A DNA stretch of 62,533 nucleotides from Bacteroidetes bacterium HGW-Bacteroidetes-3 (GTDB taxonomy: Bacteria; Bacteroidota; Bacteroidia; Flavobacteriales; Flavobacteriaceae). A model generated the notes under the pieces. It did no database searches, had not been told where the DNA came from, and was given only the letters and a program-made list of their open reading frames with translations. The DNA is taken from assembly GCA_002842505.1 (NCBI GenBank), contig PHDE01000003.1, positions 1 through 62,533 of the forward strand. Direction: 5' to 3'. This document shows positions 1 through 6,772 of the stretch, piece after piece (position 1 is the stretch's first letter; each line of letters starts with the position of its first letter). A program made the translations under genes and the position numbers.

Positions 1-942
1 CTTATTGGTGAACGCCTGACAACTACGCCAACTCATTATGCCTATTTAAAAATTGCGGAAGGCTGCGACAGGCCTTGTTCTTTTTGCGCCATTCCTTTGA
101 TGCGCGGAAAACACGTATCAACACCCATTGAAAATTTGGTGATTGAAGCTACGAAACTGGCAAAAAAAGGAATCAAAGAACTGATTTTAATTGCGCAGGA
201 TTTAACGTATTACGGACTGGATATTTACAAGAAACGGGCCTTGGCTGATTTATTGACCGCATTGGCAAAAATAGACGGCATTGAGTGGATTCGTTTGCAT
301 TACGCTTTTCCAACGGGTTTTCCTTTAGATGTATTGGAGGTTATACACAATGAGCCGAAAGTTTGCAATTATTTGGACATTCCGCTGCAACATATCAACG
401 ACGATATTTTAAAGTCGATGCGAAGGGGAACTTCCCACGAAAAAACAACGAATTTGATTGCGGAATTCAGGAAATCGGTTCCAAATATGGCAATTAGAAC
501 CACGTTAATAGTTGGTTATCCAGGGGAAACAGAAGCGATATTTGAGGAATTGAAAAAATGGATGGCCGAAATGCGTTTTGAACGTTTGGGCGTTTTTGCC
601 TATTCCCATGAAGAAAATACCCATGCGGCCAGCTTAAAAGACAATGTTTCCGAAAAAGTGAAACAAAAAAGGGTGAGCGACATTATGGATTTGCAAAGCC
701 AGATTTCTTTTGAATTGAACCAGGAAAAAGTAGGCAAAGTGTTTAAATGCATTATCGACAGAAAAGACGGCAATTATTTTATAGGAAGAACAGAATTTGA
801 TTCACCTGACGTGGATAATGAAGTGCTGATTGACGCCACAGAAAATTACGTGCAAGTGGGGAAATTTGCCAACATAAAAATTACTTCCGCCACAGAATTT
901 GATTTGTACGGGGAACCGGTTCAATTAGTGGTTACTAATTAA
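1..942 (+). CDS. rimO: Ribosomal protein S12 methylthiotransferase RimO (5' truncated by the window edge)
   Basis: Radical-SAM methylthiotransferase that adds a methylthio group to the conserved Asp of ribosomal protein S12. The ORF track starts at an internal Met (97), but the frame is open from base 1. Upstream of that Met it encodes the radical-SAM cluster motif CDRPCSFC (Cys 22, 26 and 29 of the visible part), so the real gene starts outside the window. 313 residues are visible and the family is about 430-440 long, so the N-terminal domain carrying the second Fe-S cluster is missing here. The C-terminal part (ISFELNQEKVGKVFKCIIDR onward) fits a TRAM RNA-binding domain. RimO is preferred over MiaB because of the RTTLIVGYPGE and FAYSHEENT segments. 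The following 204 bases hold no gene. Confidence 0.93.
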   Translation, partial: LIGERLTTTPTHYAYLKIAEGCDRPCSFCAIPLMRGKHVSTPIENLVIEATKLAKKGIKELILIAQDLTYYGLDIYKKRALADLLTALAKIDGIEWIRLHYAFPTGFPLDVLEVIHNEPKVCNYLDIPLQHINDDILKSMRRGTSHEKTTNLIAEFRKSVPNMAIRTTLIVGYPGETEAIFEELKKWMAEMRFERLGVFAYSHEENTHAASLKDNVSEKVKQKRVSDIMDLQSQISFELNQEKVGKVFKCIIDRKDGNYFIGRTEFDSPDVDNEVLIDATENYVQVGKFANIKITSATEFDLYGEPVQLVVTN

Positions 943-1146
943 TAATTATCAATTTAGTGTTTGTAATTGATTAACTTGGGTTATCCGACAAAGCATAATT
1001 GATATAGAAGCTAGGAACATGTTTTTATAAATTTTTTGGTCAATTATTAAATTTATTTTTTTGTTAAAATAATGTTAGAGGTTACATCGTATTTCTGCAG
1101 TCTTCCTGAATTGTCTATATTTATAAAAAATTAAACTCGGTTTAAA

Positions 1147-1812
1147 ATGGATAAAAACTTTGATGAAAATAAAAAAACTGCCTACGATTTTGAAAAACAT
1201 TGGAACAATGCTTATCAAAAATCACCCATTACCAATTTGGGGTGGTATGAAGAAAACCCGACTCCTTCCATAGAATTGATTAAGTCCTGCGACTTGCCAA
1301 AAAATGCCTTAATTTTTAACGCTGGCGCCGGTGCAACCACATTAATTGCGCAATTATTGGCTGAAGGCTATGTTAATATAGTAGTGAATGATATTGCCTC
1401 ATCTGCTTTAACCGAATTGGAAAGCAATTTACAACAGCCTAAAAATGCCCAGATTCAATATATAGTGGACGATTTAACAAATCCGTCAGAATTATTGAAA
1501 TTAAAAAATGTCGATTTGTGGCACGATAGGGCTGTGTTGCATTTTTTTACGGAGGAAAATCAGCAAAAAGTCTATTTTGACTTATTAAAAAAAGTACTAA
1601 AACCAAAAGGATTCGTAATTTTGGCTGAGTTTAATTTAGAAGGTGCCAAAAAATGCAGCGGACTTGATGTATTCAATTACAATGAAGAAATGTTGCAGGA
1701 ACGCTTGGGAAGTAATTTTGAAATGTTGAAATCATTTAATTATACCTACACACAACCTTCTGGAAATACAAGAGAATATGTTTATACTTTGTTTCAAAGA
1801 AAATCTGCGTAA
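1147..1812 (+). CDS. Class I SAM-dependent methyltransferase, coupled to bshC
   Basis: 221-residue Rossmann-fold methyltransferase. Motif I is at about residues 56-66 (IFNAGAGATTL), the acidic motif II region follows (NDIASSAL, about 82), and WHDRAVLHFFTEENQ (about 125) is typical of a small soluble methyltransferase family of unknown substrate. The stop codon is only 3 bases from the bshC start, so the two genes are very likely co-transcribed and translationally coupled. Green sulfur bacteria and some relatives carry N-methyl-bacillithiol made by a SAM methyltransferase, so a role on bacillithiol or a precursor is a reasonable inference from context. Sequence alone does not fix the substrate. 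Confidence 0.8.
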   Translation: MDKNFDENKKTAYDFEKHWNNAYQKSPITNLGWYEENPTPSIELIKSCDLPKNALIFNAGAGATTLIAQLLAEGYVNIVVNDIASSALTELESNLQQPKNAQIQYIVDDLTNPSELLKLKNVDLWHDRAVLHFFTEENQQKVYFDLLKKVLKPKGFVILAEFNLEGAKKCSGLDVFNYNEEMLQERLGSNFEMLKSFNYTYTQPSGNTREYVYTLFQRKSA

Positions 1813-1815
1813 GGA

Positions 1816-3411
1816 ATGAGCGTACATCATATCCCTTTTGAAGCTACCGGTTATTTTTCAAAACTAATTTGCGATTATTTGGATAAAAAACCAGAACTAT
1901 CTAAATTTTACGGAAATTATCCGGATGTTGCCGGATTTAAAAATCAGGTTTTATCCAAAAAAGCAACATTTTCGGCAACTTCAAGGCAGTTGTTGCACGA
2001 TGCGTTGAAACAGCAATATAAAAATTCTTCTGTTTCAGAGCAGACTGAACAAAATATCGAGTCGCTCTTAAACGAAAACACTTTTACGGTAACTACCGGA
2101 CATCAATTGAATATTTTTACCGGACCTTTATATTTTTTATACAAAATTGTGACCGCTATTAATTTGGCAAACAGGTTGAAAAAGGAATTTCCGCAGCAAA
2201 ATTTTGTGCCGGTGTATTGGATGGCTACGGAAGACCACGATTTTGAGGAAATTCAGTATTTCAATGTCAATAACACTAAAATCAGTTGGAACAGGGAAAG
2301 CAGCGGTGCTGTAGGACGATTAAATTTAGATGGATTTGATATAGTTTTTAAGGAATTTTCAGCACTTTTAGGAACTTCTGACAATGCCAATGACTTGAGG
2401 GAATTGTTCAAAAATGCCTATTTAAAAAATGAAAATTTGGCGGAAGCCACCCGTTATTTGGTAAATGAATTTTTTGGCGCATACGGATTGGTCATTGTTG
2501 ATGGAGATGATTTAATTCTGAAAAAATCTTTTGCGCCTTTAGTGAAAGAAGAGCTGCTTCAAAACACTTCTTTTAAAATTGTTTCCAAAACGGATCAGCT
2601 ATTGGCTGCCGAATATAAAATTCAGGTAAATCCAAGGGAAATTAACTTATTTTATTTAAAAGATGCCAAAAGGGAACGCGTCATTTTTGAGAAAAATCAT
2701 TTTATCATAAACAATACCGACCTTATTTTTACAAAAGATGAAATATTGCAAGAAGTTGCCGCGCATCCTGAACGGTTTAGTCCGAATGTAATTTTGCGTC
2801 CGCTTTACCAGGAAATTGTGTTGCCAAACCTTGCTTATATTGGTGGAGGAGGAGAGTTGGCTTATTGGTTTCAGCTAAAAAATTATTTCAATGAAGTAAA
2901 TGTTTCTTTTCCAATTTTGGTATTGCGTAATTCGGTTTTATTGGCCACTAAAAAACAGTTGTTAAAGTTGAAGAAATTAGACATTTCTTTGGTTGAAATT
3001 TTTAATGGGCAGGAAACTTTAATTGCCGATAAAGTAAAAGAATTATCTGAAATAAAAATTGATTTTTCTGAACAAAAAAAATACCTGAAACAACAATTTT
3101 CCGAATTAAAGGAACTTGCAAAAAAAACAGACAGTACTTTTTTGGGGGCGGTTAATGCTCAGGAGAAAAAACAGCTAAACGGATTGGGTAATTTAGAAAA
3201 GCGATTATTAAAAGCGCAAAAGCGCAAACTTTCTGATGTCGTTCAACGTATAGCGGAATTGCAAAATGAGTTATTTCCTAACCAAAGCCTGCAGGAACGT
3301 AATCAGAATTTTTCTGAATATTACGAGGTCTTGGGATCCGAATTAATTCCAATGTTGCTTAAAAGCACAGATCCGCTGAAATTTGAGTTTGCTATTATTG
3401 AATTTGAATAG
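1816..3411 (+). CDS. bshC: Putative cysteine ligase BshC, bacillithiol biosynthesis
   Basis: Last enzyme of bacillithiol synthesis, thought to add cysteine to GlcN-malate. The 531 residues match the family length. Characteristic segments are TGHQLNIFTGPLYFLYK (about 94-110), FVPVYWMATEDHDFEEIQYF (about 133-152) and AYIGGGGELAYWFQLKNYF (about 340-358), followed by a Lys/Glu-rich coiled-coil region (about 385-490). The start ATG sits 3 bases after the methyltransferase stop and is preceded by AAGGA. Its 3' end overlaps the convergent hypothetical gene by 17 bases. The deacetylase of the same pathway (bshB1) is about 38 kb away in this window; bshA is not seen. Confidence 0.95.
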   Translation: MSVHHIPFEATGYFSKLICDYLDKKPELSKFYGNYPDVAGFKNQVLSKKATFSATSRQLLHDALKQQYKNSSVSEQTEQNIESLLNENTFTVTTGHQLNIFTGPLYFLYKIVTAINLANRLKKEFPQQNFVPVYWMATEDHDFEEIQYFNVNNTKISWNRESSGAVGRLNLDGFDIVFKEFSALLGTSDNANDLRELFKNAYLKNENLAEATRYLVNEFFGAYGLVIVDGDDLILKKSFAPLVKEELLQNTSFKIVSKTDQLLAAEYKIQVNPREINLFYLKDAKRERVIFEKNHFIINNTDLIFTKDEILQEVAAHPERFSPNVILRPLYQEIVLPNLAYIGGGGELAYWFQLKNYFNEVNVSFPILVLRNSVLLATKKQLLKLKKLDISLVEIFNGQETLIADKVKELSEIKIDFSEQKKYLKQQFSELKELAKKTDSTFLGAVNAQEKKQLNGLGNLEKRLLKAQKRKLSDVVQRIAELQNELFPNQSLQERNQNFSEYYEVLGSELIPMLLKSTDPLKFEFAIIEFE

Positions 3412-3829
3412 AAATCGGATTAAAAGCAAGAATTTTGTCTTTAAAGGCATATTGAATCTCCAGCACTTTTTCATCTTTTATTTTATTGGCTTCTTCTTCG
3501 GTTAATTCAAAATCTACTTCAGTATAAAAAGCGGGGGTATTTTTAATTCGGTTGGATTCAATGTCTGTATGATCCGAGCTTAAAATCAAGGAATTTTTTT
3601 CAAAAATAAAGCTAAGCGTGCAGCCTGTACGTTTTATTTTAGTCGAAAAATCGCCGATGATAATTGTTTTTATGAAAGGAAACCCGCCCAATTCTTCAAT
3701 ATCTAAATACACGGTGTTGCTTCCATTTTCAGCGTATTTTGTGCCGCCTTTAAAATCAATTTCAGAAATAATCTCCGTTACACTTTGAACTTTTTGGGGT
3801 TTGAAGAGATTTGAAAAGGAAAATGCCAT
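3395..3829 (-). CDS. Hypothetical protein, 144 aa
   Basis: Soluble protein with no signal peptide or membrane segment. A short basic N-terminus (MAFSFSNLFKPQK) is followed by a predominantly beta-strand sequence with alternating hydrophobic residues (TVYLDIEELGGFPFIKTIII, FSTKIKRTGCTLSFIFE). I do not recognise the family. Its stop lies inside the convergent bshC end (17-base overlap). It is 15 bases downstream of the Cys-rich lipoprotein gene on the same strand, so the two may form one transcript. Confidence 0.7.
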   Translation of the reverse strand: MAFSFSNLFKPQKVQSVTEIISEIDFKGGTKYAENGSNTVYLDIEELGGFPFIKTIIIGDFSTKIKRTGCTLSFIFEKNSLILSSDHTDIESNRIKNTPAFYTEVDFELTEEEANKIKDEKVLEIQYAFKDKILAFNPISIQIQ

Positions 3830-3844
3830 AATTTTTTTTGTTTT

Positions 3845-4273
3845 CTAGTTGTTGTGATAAGCTTGGTTGTGTGCCAGAGGTTCTCCACAATTTGTGCAGT
3901 TAGTTGCGCTTCCTGAACCGCCAGAGCATCCTTTATTGCATGTATAATGATAAATGCCAAAAGAATTTTGAGCGGGAGACGGCGCTGCCGGTGCGTTGGC
4001 AGCCGGATTTCCGCCATTATATTTCGGAATATTTAAAGGTCCGTTTTTTAACAAATCCTGCGCATGAAAAGCGTCATTGTGCAAGTACTGATTTTTGCAA
4101 ACCGGACAAGCGCCTGCGACATCACTGCCGCTATTTTCGCACTTATTTCCGCAAATATAATGTTTAACCGAAGCGGTCTGGGTGTTTTGCTGTATTAGTG
4201 GTTTTGGTTTTTCCTCTTTACAAGAGAATGAAATTGCCAAAACAAAAAATAAGATGATTTTTATAGTTTTCAT
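3845..4273 (-). CDS. Lipoprotein with two tandem Cys/His motifs, probably metal binding
   Basis: 142 residues. The signal peptide ends in a lipobox at about residues 15-18 (SFSC), so the mature protein should be a lipoprotein. It carries two copies of one module: HYICGNKC...GACPVCKNQYLHNDAFH (about 38-70) and HYTCNKGC...NCTNCGEPLAHNQAYH (about 109-140). Each has C-x3-C, then C-x2-C, then a HN-x-A-(F/Y)H tail. The modules are joined by an Ala/Pro/Asn-rich linker. The layout resembles small heavy-metal-binding domains (YxCPMH type), so zinc or copper binding is inferred, not shown. The overlapping reverse ORF 3904..4167 is a shadow. Confidence 0.82.
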   Translation of the reverse strand: MKTIKIILFFVLAISFSCKEEKPKPLIQQNTQTASVKHYICGNKCENSGSDVAGACPVCKNQYLHNDAFHAQDLLKNGPLNIPKYNGGNPAANAPAAPSPAQNSFGIYHYTCNKGCSGGSGSATNCTNCGEPLAHNQAYHNN

Positions 4274-4444
4274 AGTAATTGGTATTTCTGAATAACTGAC
4301 GATACCTGCAAATATAATAAAAATTATAGGAAGTCAAAAAGAGGTAAGCATAAGAGAGTGGTGTATTGACAATTATAACAGAACCCGATTTTTGTTGCTT
4401 AAAATTTGTAAATACCAAGAAAATGAGTAAAAAATCAAGCGTTA

Positions 4445-4487
4445 AAAAAGCACCCAATAAAGTGAAATTATCGAGTGCTTTATTTTT
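4445..4487 (-). terminator. Rho-independent-type hairpin after the 167-aa lipoprotein gene
   Basis: Inverted repeat AAAAAGCAC (4445-4453) against GTGCTTTAT (about 4475-4483). On the minus strand it reads AAAGCAC-loop-GTGCTTTTTT, giving a U tract. It lies 38 bases past the stop of the minus-strand gene 4525..5028. Confidence 0.65.
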
Positions 4488-4524
4488 ATTTAAATGTTGA
4501 GTAATCAGTATTATATTTTAACAA

Positions 4525-5028
4525 TTATTCACTACATCTAGCTTTGTCAATGTCAACAATTACCCATGGTTCTTCATTCAAATACAAATATTTTCCAGAA
4601 ACTATAAAATGACTACCCCTATCACCAATAGCGTTGAAATGAAAATTCTCGCTTGAATCATTCTTTGAAAGGTCAAAAGTCGTAATTTCTTTATACTTAA
4701 ACACTTCTCCTGATTCACCAGTCAGAAAACCATTATAAGTCATATTCATAAATAGTAATACATCATTTTCAAATTGCATAACGCAATGAAAATTTAGAGT
4801 TCCACTGATATGATCCACGATATTATCGCCACACCATAAATCAAAATTTGCATAATCAAGCCAACTATGTGCAGTCGTTTCTTTTTTAGGTGATTTTGCA
4901 TTTAACTGATTTTCAGATGCTGGTTTTAATTGGCTATCTTTAAGAACAGCATTTAAATCGTCATCATTTTTTGAGCATCCTACTGCTATTAGAAATGCTA
5001 CCAGAACTAAATAAATTGAGTTTTTCAT
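4525..5028 (-). CDS. Hypothetical lipoprotein, 167 aa (third gene of the shared-leader cluster)
   Basis: Signal peptide with lipobox (LIAVGCSK, Cys about residue 18) and an acidic spacer (NDDD), a Bacteroidetes outer-membrane or surface lipoprotein pattern. The rest (HSWLDYANFDLWCGDNIVDH; KYLYLNEEPWVIVDIDKARC) looks like a small beta-rich secreted domain with two further Cys residues that could pair. No family recognised. Its first residues MKNSI match those of the 245-aa lipoprotein two genes upstream, and both genes and the cupin gene share a near-identical leader just before the ATG. Confidence 0.75.
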   Translation of the reverse strand: MKNSIYLVLVAFLIAVGCSKNDDDLNAVLKDSQLKPASENQLNAKSPKKETTAHSWLDYANFDLWCGDNIVDHISGTLNFHCVMQFENDVLLFMNMTYNGFLTGESGEVFKYKEITTFDLSKNDSSENFHFNAIGDRGSHFIVSGKYLYLNEEPWVIVDIDKARCSE

Positions 5029-5030
5029 AA

Positions 5031-5088
5031 TATATAATTTTTTGTTGATAATTTTCCTACTCTATTAAAGGATTTTCGGATTCTTCCT
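5031..5088 (-). promoter_or_regulatory. Shared 5' leader, copy 1 (upstream of 4525..5028)
   Basis: Directly abuts the start codon. Core (plus strand) GATAATTTTCCTACTCTATT followed by AAAGGATTTTCGGATTC. It differs from the other two copies at only a few bases over about 45 bp. Confidence 0.75.
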
Positions 5089-5178
5089 ATAAACTCTTTT
5101 TGAAATAAAAGTGAATAAATAAATAACACTATTTGTCAGAGGTTAAATGAATTTCAACAATAGAATTTGCAAAATCTT

Positions 5179-5562
5179 TTATTTTTTCCCACTATTGATT
5201 TCGATTTCTAAGAATGAAATAGTTGTTTTGCCAGTGTTCTTAGTAGTATGTGGAGGATCAGCCGATGCCGACATAGCGTCTCCTGCTTTCAGATCAGACA
5301 CTTCTTTCTTTCCACTTTTATAATTTACAGTAATCTGTCCGCCTTGTAAACAATATAACATCTGAACAGGGTGTGTATGCATTACCAACTCTTTACCTGG
5401 TGCAAGTGTGCATTTTATCATTCGTACCCCTGCCGTTTCAGTAAGCAACTTGGCTAGTTTAGGGTTCGTTTTAACAACATCTTGGGCAGATGCGTGTAAT
5501 CCTGCCAACACTGTAATTAGCACAACTAATATTGCGCTGTGAATTAAATGTCTTTTTTTCAT
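5179..5562 (-). CDS. Secreted cupin-domain protein, 127 aa
   Basis: N-terminal signal peptide (about residues 1-26, LHASAQ cleavage region) and a single cupin domain. Motif 1 is GKELVMHTHPVQMLYCLQGG (about 57-76), which keeps both His ligands but has Gln where the canonical Glu sits. Motif 2 is GDAMSASADPPHTTKNTG (about 93-110) with one His. It should bind one metal ion in the periplasm; enzymatic or sensor role unknown. It is the middle gene of three minus-strand genes that share the same leader. Confidence 0.85.
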   Translation of the reverse strand: MKKRHLIHSAILVVLITVLAGLHASAQDVVKTNPKLAKLLTETAGVRMIKCTLAPGKELVMHTHPVQMLYCLQGGQITVNYKSGKKEVSDLKAGDAMSASADPPHTTKNTGKTTISFLEIEINSGKK

Positions 5563-5618
5563 AATATAAATTTTTTAGTTGATAATTTTCCTACTCTGTT
5601 AAAGGATTTTCAGATTCC
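5563..5618 (-). promoter_or_regulatory. Shared 5' leader, copy 2 (upstream of the cupin gene)
   Basis: Starts at the base next to the ATG. Core GATAATTTTCCTACTCTGTT followed by AAAGGATTTTCAGATTCC, identical over about 40 bp to copy 3 although the flanking genes are unrelated. Confidence 0.8.
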
Positions 5619-5704
5619 ACCTTGCTTCTCTATTAAACAATCATTTGTGGGAAAGTTTCAGAAAAAGAGGTTCTCTAATAAACTACGAATAAATAGTAGC
5701 GTAT

Positions 5705-6442
5705 TTAATTACACCCATAAACCTTGTTTTTAATAGTTCCTTTTACAGAAACACCATTTACCTTCATGTCGGTCCAAAAAGTTGTGTATCCGCTATTCCC
5801 TTTATCACAATCAATTTTAAGAAGAAAACAAAACATGGGACTTCCTATTCGTTTTGAAGGAGTTGCTGTATTCCAATACGCTTTCTTCAAATTGGTGATG
5901 CAAGTGATCACTGTTTGATTATTATCATTATTAACAGTAAATATTCTTCTTGTATCTTCTCCAGATGCATCCGAAACTAACATATGAGGCAGAAAATATT
6001 TAATATGGGGAAACGTAAACTCAACAACTGCATTATCTACATCTTCTGGACTAAAATATCCAAAATGAGCCATTAAATCATAATTTTCCGGATTATATTC
6101 TGTATCTCCATTTACATAATAAGGGGAGAAGTCATAATCTAATTGATGAAAACTATAACCTGGATATGCTGATCCAATTCCTGGTGGAGCCCATAAAGCA
6201 GTCATTAACACATCATTATTATCCCAAATTGTAATAGACCCAGGGGTTGCCCATGGAGTTATTGGCGTAGCTGTTTGTTTAGCAAGTTGAGACGTAATGG
6301 CGTCTGGAGTTGTTATGATTTCTTCAGGAAGCTGATTGTTTGCATCCAGAGAATCAGAATCTTTACTACAAGATACTGCGCTAAAAACCATCACTATCCA
6401 AAGCGTGCTTTTTAGCATTTTTAAGGCAATTGAATTTTTCAT
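5705..6442 (-). CDS. Hypothetical lipoprotein, 245 aa (first gene of the shared-leader cluster)
   Basis: Signal peptide with lipobox (VFSAVSCSKDSDS, Cys about residue 25) and an acidic spacer. The mature part is aromatic- and Pro-rich (TPITPWATPGSITIWDNND; GIGSAYPGYSFHQLDYDFSP) with three Cys residues near the end. No known domain recognised. It follows the AraC-type regulator gene on the same strand, with a 330-bp gap that holds the shared leader and a four-site direct-repeat array. It is therefore the most likely direct target of that regulator. Confidence 0.75.
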   Translation of the reverse strand: MKNSIALKMLKSTLWIVMVFSAVSCSKDSDSLDANNQLPEEIITTPDAITSQLAKQTATPITPWATPGSITIWDNNDVLMTALWAPPGIGSAYPGYSFHQLDYDFSPYYVNGDTEYNPENYDLMAHFGYFSPEDVDNAVVEFTFPHIKYFLPHMLVSDASGEDTRRIFTVNNDNNQTVITCITNLKKAYWNTATPSKRIGSPMFCFLLKIDCDKGNSGYTTFWTDMKVNGVSVKGTIKNKVYGCN

Positions 6443-6500
6443 AATTTAAAATTTTTTAGTTGATAATTTTCCTACTCTGTTAAAGGATTTTCAGATTCCT
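6443..6500 (-). promoter_or_regulatory. Shared 5' leader, copy 3 (upstream of the 245-aa lipoprotein)
   Basis: Same about 55-bp block as at 5031 and 5563, beginning at the base next to the ATG. A weak TCCT/AGGA pairing is possible within it. Function unproven: it could be a promoter plus 5' UTR copied between genes, or a post-transcriptional element. Confidence 0.78.
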
Positions 6501-6539
6501 CCATTAAATTTGATAGAATTTTAAGTAAAGTTCCGTTAA

Positions 6540-6631
6540 AACAGCTGTTAATACATTTCAATTTTGAATCAAAAACTTTCAATTTTTGGTTATTTATTTC
6601 AATTTTTATTGAGCGCTTTCAATTTTTGGTT
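6540..6631 (-). promoter_or_regulatory. Operator-like array: four TTTCAATTTT direct repeats at 20-21 bp spacing
   Basis: TTTCAATTTT starts at 6556, 6577, 6597 and 6617, so the steps are 21, 20 and 20 bp, two helical turns each. Two of the four extend to CTTTCAATTTTTGGTT. A 10-bp palindrome AACAGCTGTT (6540-6549) sits on the gene-proximal side. This fits a series of sites for an AraC-type regulator, which is encoded next door. The remainder of the 6443-6772 gap holds no gene. Confidence 0.6.
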
Positions 6632-6772
6632 GAAAGTTCAAAATAACAGAAGTTTTGTGTGGAAAGTTGAGTAATAAAACAGGAAAAAGTTGGGTGCCAT
6701 TTAAATTTAAGGAAAGGAAAAATAGAAATTAATCAATAGAACAAATTTACTATTGACTTTCAAAAATAGAAA

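Noticed and set aside
4218-4457. 79-aa ORF between the two lipoprotein genes
   Set aside because: It overlaps the start of the twin-motif lipoprotein and the terminator at 4445, and has low-complexity content.
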